The notes: generated by a model not told the origin, from the sequence alone. Positions 43,060-52,236 are shown, counted from the stretch's first letter. The stretch: DNA of 64,000 nucleotides from Micromonospora avicenniae (GCF_900156065.1 NZ_FTNF01000030.1:1-64000), one strand, 5' to 3'. Program-made: numbers and translations.

Positions 43060-44117
43060 CCTGTCTCTCTTCCGTCCCAGGCTCGGCGTAGCAAGCCCTC
43101 AAGGTTCTCTCGGTTGACCAGCGTCGGGTTGTTCGGCGGCACGGCCGCCAGGACAGCGTCGACGGCAGCCGGGATGTCGGTCTCACGCAGCCCGTAGTCC
43201 CGCAGTGCGCGAGGTGCCCCCACCTGCTCCCGCAGGCGCTGCAACCCCTGCACGGCGGACGTCTCGCCGAAGGCCGCCGCCATCCGCTGCTCGGTGTCGG
43301 GGACCGACGGCGCGTTGAACGCGAGGACATGCGGCAGCACCACCGCGTGCGTCTGCGCGTGTGGGAGGTTGTACATCCCGCCGAGCACGTGACAGATCTT
43401 GTGGTGCAGCCCGGAGCCGGCCGAGGCGAACGCCACCGCGGCCAGGTAGGCCCCGTACAGCGTCCGCTCCCGCCCGTCGATGCCCTGCGGATCGCGCACG
43501 ACCTCGGGGAGTCCCTGGCGAAGGGCACGGATGCCCTCGAGCGCGAGCGCCTGGTCGATCGGGTCAGTCCGTGGCGCCCACATCGAGTCGACGCAGTGCG
43601 CCAGCGCGTTCAGCCCGGACGCCACGCTCAGTGGCACCGGCAGGGACAGCATCAGGCTCGCGTCGTAGACGACGGACCGCGGCAGCACGCGGGGGTCGAC
43701 GCCGGTGGTCTTGCGGCCGCCCTCGGTCAGCCCCCAGACATTGGTGGCCTCCGAGCCCGCGTACGTGGTCGGAACGGCGACGATGGGCAGCCCGGTGGTG
43801 AGCGCCACTGCTTTGGCGAGGCCGGTGGTGGAGCCGCCGCCGATACTGATGAGGACGTCGACGTCGTGCTCCTCGGCTGCCGTGCGGGCCCGCTCGGCAA
43901 CGTCGGTGGGCACGTGCATCACCACCTCGGTATGGCGCACCGCGGCCGGCAGGGCGGCCACCAACGGGTCGGCCAGCGAGCGGCCGGCCTCTGCGGCGAT
44001 CACCATCGGGCGGGCGGCGCCGAGCCGAGCGACCTCGTCGGCCACGTGACCTGCGGCCTGGTACGACGCGAACACCACCCGCTGCGGCAGCGCCTCGTGG
44101 GTGAAGGTGACTGTCAT
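43056..44117 (-). CDS. Maleylacetate reductase
   Basis: A 353-residue iron-type alcohol dehydrogenase-fold enzyme. ISIGGGSTTGLAKAVALTTG is the NAD(P)-binding loop and VPTTYAGSEATNVWGLT the substrate loop; the metal site is partial (HCVDSMWAP and HHKICHVLGG), as expected for maleylacetate reductases. It reduces maleylacetate from hydroxyquinol cleavage to 3-oxoadipate. It overlaps the flavin hydroxylase and the dioxygenase by 4-nt ATGA junctions. Confidence 0.92.
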   Translation of the reverse strand: MTVTFTHEALPQRVVFASYQAAGHVADEVARLGAARPMVIAAEAGRSLADPLVAALPAAVRHTEVVMHVPTDVAERARTAAEEHDVDVLISIGGGSTTGLAKAVALTTGLPIVAVPTTYAGSEATNVWGLTEGGRKTTGVDPRVLPRSVVYDASLMLSLPVPLSVASGLNALAHCVDSMWAPRTDPIDQALALEGIRALRQGLPEVVRDPQGIDGRERTLYGAYLAAVAFASAGSGLHHKICHVLGGMYNLPHAQTHAVVLPHVLAFNAPSVPDTEQRMAAAFGETSAVQGLQRLREQVGAPRALRDYGLRETDIPAAVDAVLAAVPPNNPTLVNRENLEGLLRRAWDGRETG

Positions 44118-45916
44118 GCGGCGGCAATCCGGCCGAGGATCGCTGACATCGCCTCGTGCAGCGCCCGTTCCGGGTCGGCGGGCAGCCGGATCGACCGCCA
44201 GCCGATGTGCTTGTCCGGGCGCACCAGAAGCGCCCCGTCCTCGTCGACCTCCCGCACCCGAGCCCAGTCGTAGTACAGGTCGGTCACCTCGCGCCCGGGA
44301 CCGATCAGCACGGCCTCCAGCGGCACGCCGAGTTCCTGGCCGACCTTCTCTGCAGCGGCCACCCACGGCTCCCCTGCGATCCCGGTGAACAGCGTGAACC
44401 GGGTCATCGGCGCCAGGTCGAGCGTGGAGACCTTGTGCTGGGAATCGCCCACCCAGGCGTGCGGCAGTCGGGATCCCGGGACCGTGGACGGTTCGTAGTA
44501 CAGCTCCGGGTCCCGGCGCGGTTCCGGCCGCCGGGTGCCGTCGGAGACCACCGCGTCGGACTCGTAGAACTGCCCCAGCTCGACACCGTGGGCGTTGAAC
44601 TCGTAATGCTTCAGCTCCATGGCCGACACCAGCGCGGCCCGCTTGGCCGCCCCCTCGGGGGTGTTGACCTTGCGCTCCTCGATGCGCGCGGCCATCTCGG
44701 CCTCGTCCTTGGCATCCGTCAGGCCCAGCACCTCGAAGAACTGCACGAACTCCCGGCTGGACTTGTTCGCACGCTGAACGATCTGCTTGGCCACCGGCGC
44801 GCGTTCCGCCGAGTAGGTCTCCAGCAGCGCAGGCGCGGCCTGCCCACGCAGGACGGCAGCCAGCTTCCAGGCGAGGTTGTAGGAGTCCTGGATCGAGGTG
44901 TTCGAACCCAGTCCGTTGCTCGGCGGGTGGCGGTGGATCGCATCCCCGGCACAGAAGACGCGCCCCGCCTGCAGATGCGTCGCGTACATCTCGTTGTTGC
45001 CCCACAACGAAGTGCCGGTGATTTCCACCTCGATGTCCGGCATGCCCAGCAGGTTACGCACGATCTGGACAGCGGCGGCCTCGTCGACGGCCGGTGGGGG
45101 TTGGTTGATGTCGTAGCCCCACACGATGAGCCACTCGTTCCACGGCCGGATCATGCGCACCAGCCCGGCCCCGATCCCGCCGACGTTCGAGCCGGGCTGG
45201 ATCACCCAGTAGAGCACCGACGGTCGGTGCCCGCAGTACGCCGAGATGTCGGCCTTGAAGGTGATGTTCATCGAGCCGGCGATGTCCATCGCACCTTCCA
45301 TCGGAAGGTCGAGGTCTGCGGCGACCTTGGAGCGGGCGCCATCGGCACCGATGAGGTACTTGGCCCGGATCGTGTACTCCTCGCCGGTGAGGCGGTCGCG
45401 AACCTCGACGTCGACGCCGTCGGCGTCTTGCCGGTGCCCGAGGTACTCGGTGGAGAACCGGGCCTGAGTACCCCGCGCTGCGGCGTTGCGCACCAGGATC
45501 GGCTCCAGGTAGGTCTGGGGAATGTCGACCGGCAGGCACGGTGACGCGAGTTGGTAGTCGGCCCGTCGGGCGGGATGCGTACCCCAGGTGAGGATCCGTC
45601 CGATCTCCTCGCCGGCGATCGAGGTGCAGAAGACGGTGTCGCCCATCAGTTCGTGCGCAGTGGCGTCGGCGAGCACCTGATCCTCGATGCCCAGGTCCCG
45701 GAAGATCTCCATCGCACGCTGATTGGTGATGTGCGCCCGCGGCGTGTTCGCTGTCCACCGGTACTTCGTGATCATGATGTTCGGGATCCCCAGCGTGGAC
45801 AGGGACAGCGCCGCTCCTGCCCCTGCAGGCCCGGAGCCGACGACCACGACGTCGGTCGTCACCACCGATCCCCGGGGAAGCTGCGTCTCGGCCATCCCGT
45901 CGTTGAACTCCGCCAT
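44114..45916 (-). CDS. FAD-dependent aromatic hydroxylase (phenol/resorcinol monooxygenase type)
   Basis: A 600-residue class A flavin monooxygenase. Motifs: FAD-binding VVVVGSGPAGAGAALSLS, DG fingerprint KYLIGADGARSKVA, and second FAD motif VFCAGDAIHRHPPSNGLG. The C-terminal thioredoxin-like domain (about 520-600) is present as in phenol and 2,4-dichlorophenol hydroxylases (TfdB type). With hydroxyquinol dioxygenase next door it likely makes hydroxyquinol from resorcinol or a related phenol. First gene of the operon. Confidence 0.88.
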   Translation of the reverse strand: MAEFNDGMAETQLPRGSVVTTDVVVVGSGPAGAGAALSLSTLGIPNIMITKYRWTANTPRAHITNQRAMEIFRDLGIEDQVLADATAHELMGDTVFCTSIAGEEIGRILTWGTHPARRADYQLASPCLPVDIPQTYLEPILVRNAAARGTQARFSTEYLGHRQDADGVDVEVRDRLTGEEYTIRAKYLIGADGARSKVAADLDLPMEGAMDIAGSMNITFKADISAYCGHRPSVLYWVIQPGSNVGGIGAGLVRMIRPWNEWLIVWGYDINQPPPAVDEAAAVQIVRNLLGMPDIEVEITGTSLWGNNEMYATHLQAGRVFCAGDAIHRHPPSNGLGSNTSIQDSYNLAWKLAAVLRGQAAPALLETYSAERAPVAKQIVQRANKSSREFVQFFEVLGLTDAKDEAEMAARIEERKVNTPEGAAKRAALVSAMELKHYEFNAHGVELGQFYESDAVVSDGTRRPEPRRDPELYYEPSTVPGSRLPHAWVGDSQHKVSTLDLAPMTRFTLFTGIAGEPWVAAAEKVGQELGVPLEAVLIGPGREVTDLYYDWARVREVDEDGALLVRPDKHIGWRSIRLPADPERALHEAMSAILGRIAAA

Positions 45917-45943
45917 CAGTCAGCCCCTCCACTGCATCGGCGT

Positions 45944-45957
45944 GTGGCCCGGGCCAC
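45944..45957. promoter_or_regulatory. Perfect 14-bp palindrome upstream of hydroxylase operon
   Basis: GTGGCCCGGGCCAC lies 27 bp before the hydroxylase start, in the 134-bp gap after the AraC-type regulator gene. Position near the transcription start suggests an operator. A palindrome is unusual for AraC-type proteins, which prefer direct repeats, so a second regulator is possible. Confidence 0.4.
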
Positions 45958-46050
45958 GTGCGCGAACAGTGTGGCGCGGCGCTCTGCCACTTCAGCAAGT
46001 GCGGAGGCCGTAACACGGCGGAAATACGAAGCTGTGGCGGAATTGGAGAG

Positions 46051-46974
46051 CTAGCCGAGCCGGCGAGCCCGGGCCTGCTGGCGCAGGTCCGTAGGGCGCA
46101 TACCAAAGCGCGTCCGGAATGCCTGTGCGAAGTGAGTAGCCGAGCCGAAGCCGCATCGTGCCGCGACCTCACCGACTGGAATCTGTGGCGAGGACCCGAG
46201 CAGCGCACGGGCGCGTTCCAACCGGCGCGCCAACACGAACTGCGGAACAGTGGTGCCGGTGGCGGCGAACGCTCGGGATAGGTGGCGATCGCTGATGCCG
46301 ATCCCGGCGGCGACCCGGGCAGCGGTCAGGCCGCTGTCGGTCAGGTGATCCTCGATGAACGTACGCGCGTTGGCCAGATGGACCGTGCCGAGGTTGATCG
46401 GATGGCTGCCTGTCATGCTCGCGAGCAGGTCGAGCGCGATTCGTTCGTCGAGGGGCTCGCCTCCCTCGGGACGCAGGGCGCGGTCGATCAGCCTTGCGAA
46501 GGTCCGGGCCGACACGTCTCCCCGGTTGAAGTCACGCACCAGCGGAGCGCTGAGCGAGTCGAGGCCGGTCAGATCCCGGAACAGCGGCCGCGGCACCTTG
46601 ATCGCGAGTTCCTCCAAGCCATGCGAGAAGCCGCGCATGAAGGGACGATCTGCGTCGCAGATCAGGACCTGTCCCGGTCGCAGGGTGAGCACGCCGTCGT
46701 CGTGGTAGAAGAACGCCTCCCCCACGAGCGTCAGGTAGACCGCGACGGCGTCCGCCGGATGCTTGCGGATCAGTTCGGCCGGACGTTCGACGACATGCGG
46801 GTTGCTGCGGACGCGGGCCAGCTGCATCTGCTCGAGCTGAAGGTTGAGCTCCGTCCCGTCGAACGGCGCCTCGCCCAGCGTGTGACACCGCAGGCCGATC
46901 AACGCCTGCACGTTGTGGTCCTCCCACAACGCGATCCTCTGTTCATCCGGGAGCCCCACCGTGCTGAAGCTCAT
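46051..46974 (-). CDS. AraC-family transcriptional regulator of the hydroxyquinol operon
   Basis: A 307-residue regulator with an N-terminal AraC_binding_2-like domain (MQLARVRSNPHVVERP, LTLRPGQVLICDADRPFMRG) and a C-terminal two-HTH domain (ARVAAGIGISDRHLSRAFAA and PVGEVAARCGFGSATHFAQA). ATG 46974 is chosen because the conserved region begins there. It lies upstream of the catabolic operon in the same orientation. Expected to activate it with a phenolic inducer. Confidence 0.85.
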   Translation of the reverse strand: MSFSTVGLPDEQRIALWEDHNVQALIGLRCHTLGEAPFDGTELNLQLEQMQLARVRSNPHVVERPAELIRKHPADAVAVYLTLVGEAFFYHDDGVLTLRPGQVLICDADRPFMRGFSHGLEELAIKVPRPLFRDLTGLDSLSAPLVRDFNRGDVSARTFARLIDRALRPEGGEPLDERIALDLLASMTGSHPINLGTVHLANARTFIEDHLTDSGLTAARVAAGIGISDRHLSRAFAATGTTVPQFVLARRLERARALLGSSPQIPVGEVAARCGFGSATHFAQAFRTRFGMRPTDLRQQARARRLG

Positions 46975-47035
46975 CGGCCGGGCCGTCGCCGAACCGGTTT
47001 TCACGGTCACCCCCGACTGCGTTCGACCTCGAATA

Positions 47036-47209
47036 TTACAGCCATCGGATCGTGATACAGGGCGCACCGGTCAGGCGTTGATCGTCCGCGTATCCCCTCA
47101 GCCGCGCCCCAGCGCCTGCCCACGCTGGGTGGCCGATGAGGAACTGTTCTGTAATACCAATTACCTCAGGACTGGCGTTTCGGTCGACGAACGTGAAGAA
47201 ATCCTCCAC
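47036..47209 (-). CDS. Possible small protein, 57 residues
   Basis: A GTG at 47209 with AGGGA 9 nt upstream opens a frame reading MEDFFTFVDRNASPEVIGI and RLRGYADDQRLTGAPCITIR. Codon use is less biased than neighbours, but the translation looks protein-like. It starts 41 nt after the SUFU gene stop, so it could be its downstream partner or a fragment of a degraded gene. No family recognised. Confidence 0.3.
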   Translation of the reverse strand: MEDFFTFVDRNASPEVIGITEQFLIGHPAWAGAGARLRGYADDQRLTGAPCITIRWL

Positions 47210-47250
47210 CTGCTCGTTCCCTGACAGACGCCTTTGAAGTGCCTCTGGCT

Positions 47251-47862
47251 CTACCGGCCTGCGTCGGTGATCAGAAGCGGCGTGGTGGCCGCGAGCTCGG
47301 CTACCACGTGCGCCGTGCTGGTCGCCTTCATCCGGGCTAGCTCGTCGGTGGTTATCCCGAGAACGGTCAGGAACTGCACAGCTCCGTGAGGGGTGTCGAT
47401 GGTTCCCAACTCGGGGTCGACGACGAATGCCACGGCTGTAAGCCGGCTGTTCGGCTCGCCCGTGATCGGTCCGCCCGGATCCATCCGGTGTCCGTCCCCG
47501 AGGGGCTGGCCCGTGGTGAACACGTAGCGGCCAAGCTGCTGCAAGAGGCGGAGCGCCCAGTTCGGTGGCTGCGCCTCGGTGGCGGGCAACCGCATCGTCA
47601 GCTCGAATCCCCACCCGCTCACCGCTGCGTCGTCACTGGTCTTGCTGAACAGTTCGGTCAACCCAAATGTGACCAGGAGCCAGTAGTCGTTCACTCGGTA
47701 GGCACTCAGTCCGTAGATGCCGTCTTGCCCTGGTAGAACGTTCGTCCCCCAGTGCATCGGGTCTTGGGGAGGAACGATCTGGGCAACCGCTGCCTCAATC
47801 GCATCCCAACCAGGTGCCTCGTCTTCGTCCTCGTCATCAACATCGAGATCAACCTCGGTCAC
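47251..47862 (-). CDS. Suppressor-of-fused (SUFU) domain protein
   Basis: A 203-residue protein with an acidic N-terminus (DVDDEDEDE) then the SUFU fold: HWGTNVLPGQDGIYGLSAYR, WLLVTFGLTELF, GFELTMRLP, WALRLLQQLGRYVF and VVDPELGTIDTPHGAVQFL. In bacteria SUFU proteins often serve as immunity proteins for polymorphic toxins or are of unknown role. No toxin is adjacent, so it may be an orphan immunity gene. Confidence 0.88.
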   Translation of the reverse strand: MTEVDLDVDDEDEDEAPGWDAIEAAVAQIVPPQDPMHWGTNVLPGQDGIYGLSAYRVNDYWLLVTFGLTELFSKTSDDAAVSGWGFELTMRLPATEAQPPNWALRLLQQLGRYVFTTGQPLGDGHRMDPGGPITGEPNSRLTAVAFVVDPELGTIDTPHGAVQFLTVLGITTDELARMKATSTAHVVAELAATTPLLITDAGR

Positions 47863-48038
47863 GTTTTTCCTTTTCCTCAGGGCGCGAGCCGGCGCACCGC
47901 AATCCGTCCGGCAAGGCTAGGCCATCTGTCGGCCATGTGTTGGGACGGATCTATCAAGCATGTGGCGGGACCAATGAAACCCGACCGCCCGTCGTGGTGG
48001 ACGCGCGGCGAAACTGATCACCCACCGGGGACGCCGGC

Positions 48039-48533
48039 TCAGTCGGAAAGTGGCAGCTCGACCGGCGCGGCCGGGGCGCCGGCCGGCGCGGAGTGCTGCG
48101 GCGCGGGGCGGGGCGGCAGTCGCGAGTGCCGGTGGTGGCGCACCGCCACCTCGAACGCGACGAGGCGGATAGGCGGGGGCGGCGTGGCGAAGGGGCCGGG
48201 ACCCCAGCGCACCCAGAGCGCGACCCGGCCGGCGTCGCACTCGGCGAGCAGCTTCTCAACCGTACGGCGGCGGTCGGTGCGGTCCACCTCGATCACGACG
48301 GGACGAGCGCCGGCGCGCGCGCAGGCGACGTCCACGACCGAGTACCGGTCCTGGTAAGGGGCGGGCAGCGGAACGACACTCGCGGCGCGCCGGTAGACCC
48401 GGAAGCCCTGGGCGCCGCCCCAGCCGGCGACGGCGTCGACGAGCAGCGCGGTGACCTCGGCGGTCGACCGGTCCACGAACGTGAGCCGGGCCAGGTGTGC
48501 CGCCAGCGAGGCGGCGAGCTCGTCGTCGTCCAC
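48039..48533 (-). CDS. Uncharacterised protein, possible PD-(D/E)XK-like fold
   Basis: A 164-residue protein. YSVVDVACARAGARPVVIEVDR and VEKLLAECDAGRVALWVRWG together look like the Asp...Glu-x-Asp core and following helix of restriction-endonuclease-like folds. The C-terminal 40 residues are Pro/Ala/His-rich and disordered. Without searches the fold is a guess and function unknown. Widely spaced from its neighbours. Confidence 0.55.
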   Translation of the reverse strand: MDDDELAASLAAHLARLTFVDRSTAEVTALLVDAVAGWGGAQGFRVYRRAASVVPLPAPYQDRYSVVDVACARAGARPVVIEVDRTDRRRTVEKLLAECDAGRVALWVRWGPGPFATPPPPIRLVAFEVAVRHHRHSRLPPRPAPQHSAPAGAPAAPVELPLSD

Positions 48534-48710
48534 CGTCCGCCCCGATCAGACCTGCCGTCGCGCCGAATTCTAGGCCACCAGCGGATTCCCAGTCGGCGGC
48601 CTACCGGAAGCCGGCGTCGCGGGCGAGGAGGGCGGCCTGGACGCGGCCGGCGACCAACGAGATCGTGCGCCGCCAGCAGGAAACGCCCGCGCGGCAGTCG
48701 TAGGTGCGTA

Positions 48711-49256
48711 CTACCGGCGGATTGCCGCCGCGTAGCACCGGACGGTGATCGTCTGCTCCGGGCTCCACTGCTGTTCGACGGTGGCCAGCAGCTGCCAGCC
48801 GAGTCGCTCGTACAGCGCCGCCGCCGCGGTGTCGGAAGCCACCACGTCGAGCACCGGATGCAAGGCCCGATCCTGTGCTGCTCCGAGCGCCTGCGCCACC
48901 AGCAGCGCGCCGATCCCGTGGCCGCGGGCCGACGGAGCGACGAACAGTCGGTTGACCACGGCGGTCGTGTCGACGCTCACGCCTGCACGAACGGCCCACA
49001 GCCCGGGTGCCGCGTCTCCCGCCTCGCTCCGGGACAGGCCCACATGGCCGGCTATGCGGCCGTCCAGTTCCGCCACCCAAGACGCGATGAGTGATGGCGG
49101 CGTGAGCCATGCGTCCGGGGCATCGGGCCAATTCACCGGATAGCCGTCGCGCTCGTGGACCTCCGCCAGCATCCGCACACAGGCACCGACGTCGCGATCG
49201 GTCCGCTGCCGGACACTCAGGCGTAGGTGCGCGCCGGAGATGTTCCCGCTCGTCAC
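48711..49256 (-). CDS. GNAT-family N-acetyltransferase
   Basis: A 181-residue acetyltransferase. The acetyl-CoA loop is RLFVAPSARGHGIGALLVAQ, preceded by WVAELDGRIAGHVGL and followed by DVVASDTAAAALYERLGWQ. Start GTG 49256 overlaps the preceding methyltransferase stop in a GTGA junction, so the two are translationally coupled. Substrate unknown. Confidence 0.88.
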   Translation of the reverse strand: MTSGNISGAHLRLSVRQRTDRDVGACVRMLAEVHERDGYPVNWPDAPDAWLTPPSLIASWVAELDGRIAGHVGLSRSEAGDAAPGLWAVRAGVSVDTTAVVNRLFVAPSARGHGIGALLVAQALGAAQDRALHPVLDVVASDTAAAALYERLGWQLLATVEQQWSPEQTITVRCYAAAIRR

Positions 49257-49990
49257 CGGCTCCGGTCCGAACGCTCGGCGACGAACACGAACTCGCGGCC
49301 CGGGCGGTCGGGTGCCTCCCGCACGTCGAGGACCCGGTAACCGTTGGCGGCCAGGCTCGATTCGACCTCGTCGCGGCCGCGGAACCGGAGAGTCGAGTCC
49401 GACGTGACGACCACACCGTCGGCCAGGAACCGGAACGTGTACCGGAAGGAGACGAACGGCAGGCTGACGTCGGTGACCTCGACGCGCCGTTCCACCGCTC
49501 CGAGACCCGGGACGTCGCGGATGACCGGATCGACGTCCGCGGCCCACTCCTGCCAGGCGCGACGTTCGGGTCGTCGGGTTTCGAAGACGAGGTGGCCGTT
49601 CGGGCGAAGGGCGGCGCGGATGCCCCGAAGGGTCCGCGCCCAGTCGTCGTCGGTGAGGAACACCTGGGCCACGTTCCCGGTCATCGTCGCCAGGTCGGCG
49701 TCGAGGGCCGGCAGCGCCGTCGCGTCGCCGTGGATCCACCGGACCCGCTCTGCCCGGTCCTTCAGCTTCGCGACCTGAAGTGACGCTTCGGCAGGGTCGA
49801 CGCCCACGACCCGGTAGCCGTGTCCGGCAAGCAGGATCGCCAGGGATCCTGTCCCGCAACCGACATCGAGCACGAGGTCCGTGGGCCACTCGCGGGCGAT
49901 CGCGAGGTACGCGTCCAGGTCGCCGCGATCTTCGTCGAAGGCGTCGTAGACCCGGGCCAGGAGCGGGTGAGCGAAGATCGCATCGGGCAT
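49253..49990 (-). CDS. Class I SAM-dependent methyltransferase
   Basis: A 245-residue methyltransferase: motif I LVLDVGCGTGSLAILLA, post-I VVGVDPAEASL, motif II WIHGDATALP and TMTGNVAQVFL. The C-terminal half is beta-rich (RYTFRFLADGVVV). It resembles actinobacterial small-molecule methyltransferases of unknown target. Coupled to the GNAT gene by GTGA overlap; ATG start at 49990 on the minus strand. Confidence 0.9.
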   Translation of the reverse strand: MPDAIFAHPLLARVYDAFDEDRGDLDAYLAIAREWPTDLVLDVGCGTGSLAILLAGHGYRVVGVDPAEASLQVAKLKDRAERVRWIHGDATALPALDADLATMTGNVAQVFLTDDDWARTLRGIRAALRPNGHLVFETRRPERRAWQEWAADVDPVIRDVPGLGAVERRVEVTDVSLPFVSFRYTFRFLADGVVVTSDSTLRFRGRDEVESSLAANGYRVLDVREAPDRPGREFVFVAERSDRSR

Positions 49991-50119
49991 GCGAGGACGA
50001 TATCCGCCGAGGCTTGCCCTTCACACTGTGACAAGGTCTTCACCGGGTCGCGGAGGTGTCTACGTCCAGGATCGAGCGCGATCTTGCCGTGAGCGCGGAC
50101 TCGTGGCCGGGTCGGTTGC

Positions 50120-51502
50120 TCACGCCGGGCCGGATCGGAGTGCCTCGCGGAGGTTCTCGGCGGCGTCCGCCGGCTGGAGGTAGCCGGCGACGATGTTGCG
50201 GACATCGGTGGCCACCACGTGGGCGACGTAGCCGGCGCGCGTCGGATAGAGATCGTCCAGGGTGGCCTCGTCGAACGGCTGGTAGGTGCCGAACAGCACG
50301 CAGAACGACTCGCCGGCGTTGTCACCGGTGTTCAACGCGGTGGGGACGGCGACCTGCGACAGCCGGATCCCGCCGCGGGCCAGACCCCGAGCGTCCCGGG
50401 CCTTCGTGCCGTCTGGGTTGAACACCAGCGGCGGCGCGGTCGGCGGCGGGGTTCCGCGTTCGACCCAACGCACGAGGTGGGCGTACGCGGCGGCGGTGAC
50501 ATGGTGCATCGGCACCCGGCTGAACGGTGGCCGGGCGCAGGTGTACACCGGCGCGGCGCCCAGGTCGCGCTCCTGCATCGGCGCCCGGTAGACCTGGCCG
50601 TTGTAGCCGCTGTGCGCCGCACCGGCCACCTCCCACCGGCGGAACCGATCGGTGTCGGCGGGTCGGACGGGCGTCCGCACGTCGGTCTCGGACAGCACCT
50701 GGAACACCGGTTCGTCGCCGACCCGGCTCGGCGCGGAGCCCACGACGAAGCTGTACCCCTCGAACACCGGCTGCACCTGCGGCAGGACCCGGTCGTAGTA
50801 GACGGTCATCCGGCTGGCCGACTGCGACGCGCCGATGGCCAGCACGGTACGGGCGCGCAGCCGGCCCAGCGGCGAGACGCCACGCGGGTCGGCGATGGCC
50901 TTCCCGGCCTGGGCGAAGATGTCGTACGACAGCTCGTCGGTGACGTACCGTCCCCCGCCGGTGACGTCGAGCCGGCCGTACCGGGTCGGGCTCCAGCCGC
51001 GCAGCTGGTCGACGCCGACGCGTTGGGCGGAGACGCCGATCCAGGCGTCGCCCGAGCGGGTGATCGACTCGGTGTTCCACAGCGCGTCGAGGTCGTACCC
51101 GGCCGTGACGTTCTGCCACTCGACCAGCGCGACGCCGCTGAACCGGCGCGGCTCGGCCGGCCGGCGCACGATGAGCCGCGTCTCGTACGCCACGTCGGTG
51201 GCGACCTGGTTGCCCGCGGTGTCCCAGCCGTCGGCGCGGCCGGAGAGATAGAACTCCTCCTCGACGTAGCCCTTGGCCGCCAGGTCGTCCGGCGTCGAGA
51301 AGAAGGGGTACGTGTCGGCCAGCCGCTCGGCGCGCGGGTCGCCCGGCACGGTTCCCGGGATCGGGCCGTGGACCGCGGCGCGGGCGATCGGCTCACGGTC
51401 ACCGGTCGCCGAGGCGTGCACGGGTGCCGAGACGAGAAGTGCGGCGACCATGCTGGTGACCAGGCCGGCAGCGAGGGCGGCAACGCGGCGTGGACGTGTC
51501 AT
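50120..51502 (-). CDS. Secreted alpha/beta-hydrolase domain protein (Abhydrolase_10 type)
   Basis: A 460-residue exported protein with a signal peptide (residues 1-32, cleaved after VHA). The core has SGVALVEWQNVTAGYDLDAL and the nucleophile motif VLAIGASQSASRMTVYYDRV (Ser). WEVAGAAHSGYNGQVY supplies the likely catalytic His and marks the Abhydrolase_10 family, whose substrates are unknown. ATG 51502 is preferred over an upstream in-frame extension because the signal peptide starts there and GGAG precedes it. Confidence 0.85.
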   Translation of the reverse strand: MTRPRRVAALAAGLVTSMVAALLVSAPVHASATGDREPIARAAVHGPIPGTVPGDPRAERLADTYPFFSTPDDLAAKGYVEEEFYLSGRADGWDTAGNQVATDVAYETRLIVRRPAEPRRFSGVALVEWQNVTAGYDLDALWNTESITRSGDAWIGVSAQRVGVDQLRGWSPTRYGRLDVTGGGRYVTDELSYDIFAQAGKAIADPRGVSPLGRLRARTVLAIGASQSASRMTVYYDRVLPQVQPVFEGYSFVVGSAPSRVGDEPVFQVLSETDVRTPVRPADTDRFRRWEVAGAAHSGYNGQVYRAPMQERDLGAAPVYTCARPPFSRVPMHHVTAAAYAHLVRWVERGTPPPTAPPLVFNPDGTKARDARGLARGGIRLSQVAVPTALNTGDNAGESFCVLFGTYQPFDEATLDDLYPTRAGYVAHVVATDVRNIVAGYLQPADAAENLREALRSGPA

Positions 51503-51609
51503 GCCGGAGACTCCTTCACCACGACGGGCTTCCTGGCCGTACCATAAGCGGCCGTCGATGGAGTGGGAATCGATCGGCGGCAACCTGAGACGGCAGTCGC
51601 AGCGGCCGT

Positions 51610-52176
51610 TCAGCAGGCTTCGAGCACGGCGCGGGCGGCACGTTCCGCGGTGACCGGGTCGGCCCGCCGCCCTCTGATCAGCTCCGCGTACAACATCGAC
51701 TCGACGATCCGTACGTACAGGAAAGCGGCGCCGTCGAGGTCGGCGGGCGACCAGGCGGGATCGGCGGCCGCGGCGGCGAGGATGGCCTTCTGCGCCTCGA
51801 CCACCCGGACGTGCACGCCGCCGGCCGGGGTGAACAGCACCCGCGCGGCCGTGACCGGCTCGGCGCGCAGGAAGGCCCGGAACGGCCGCGCCTGCCGCAC
51901 GGCGACGGCGAACCGACGGGTGGTCTCGAGCACCCCGTCGACACCGGTGGTGACGGTGTCGGCCCGAGCCTGGGCGAGCAGCCGATCCGCGAGGCGCCAG
52001 AGTACGTCGCCGAGCAGCCGGTCGCGGCTGTGCACGACCCGGTAGAGCGTGGCCCGGCTGACCGCGAGACTGCCGGCGAGCGCGTCCATGTCGACGGTGG
52101 CGTGGCGGAGGAAGAAGGCGCATCCGCCCTGCACGACGCGCTCCGCGCTGACCACCCGCCGCGACGGCACCGGCAT
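51610..52176 (-). CDS. TetR-family regulator (QsdR-like)
   Basis: A 188-residue regulator with helix-turn-helix at residues about 28-50 (DALAGSLAVSRATLYRVVHS) and a QsdR-type ligand domain. It sits 107 bp upstream of the secreted alpha/beta-hydrolase in the same direction, so probably regulates it. QsdR family members control hydrolase genes such as lactonases in Rhodococcus; ligand here unknown. Confidence 0.82.
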   Translation of the reverse strand: MPVPSRRVVSAERVVQGGCAFFLRHATVDMDALAGSLAVSRATLYRVVHSRDRLLGDVLWRLADRLLAQARADTVTTGVDGVLETTRRFAVAVRQARPFRAFLRAEPVTAARVLFTPAGGVHVRVVEAQKAILAAAAADPAWSPADLDGAAFLYVRIVESMLYAELIRGRRADPVTAERAARAVLEAC

Positions 52177-52217
52177 CCCCCGACGATAGCGTCGCGGCCG
52201 ACGGCGTCTCTACCCGT

Positions 52218-52236
52218 GCGGCGGGATCACCGCCGC
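52218..52236. terminator. Short hairpin after caspase-ATPase gene
   Basis: GCGGCGG pairs with CCGCCGC across a 5-nt loop, 117 bp past the minus-strand stop at 52353 and before the TetR gene. Could be the operon terminator; stem is short. Confidence 0.4.
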
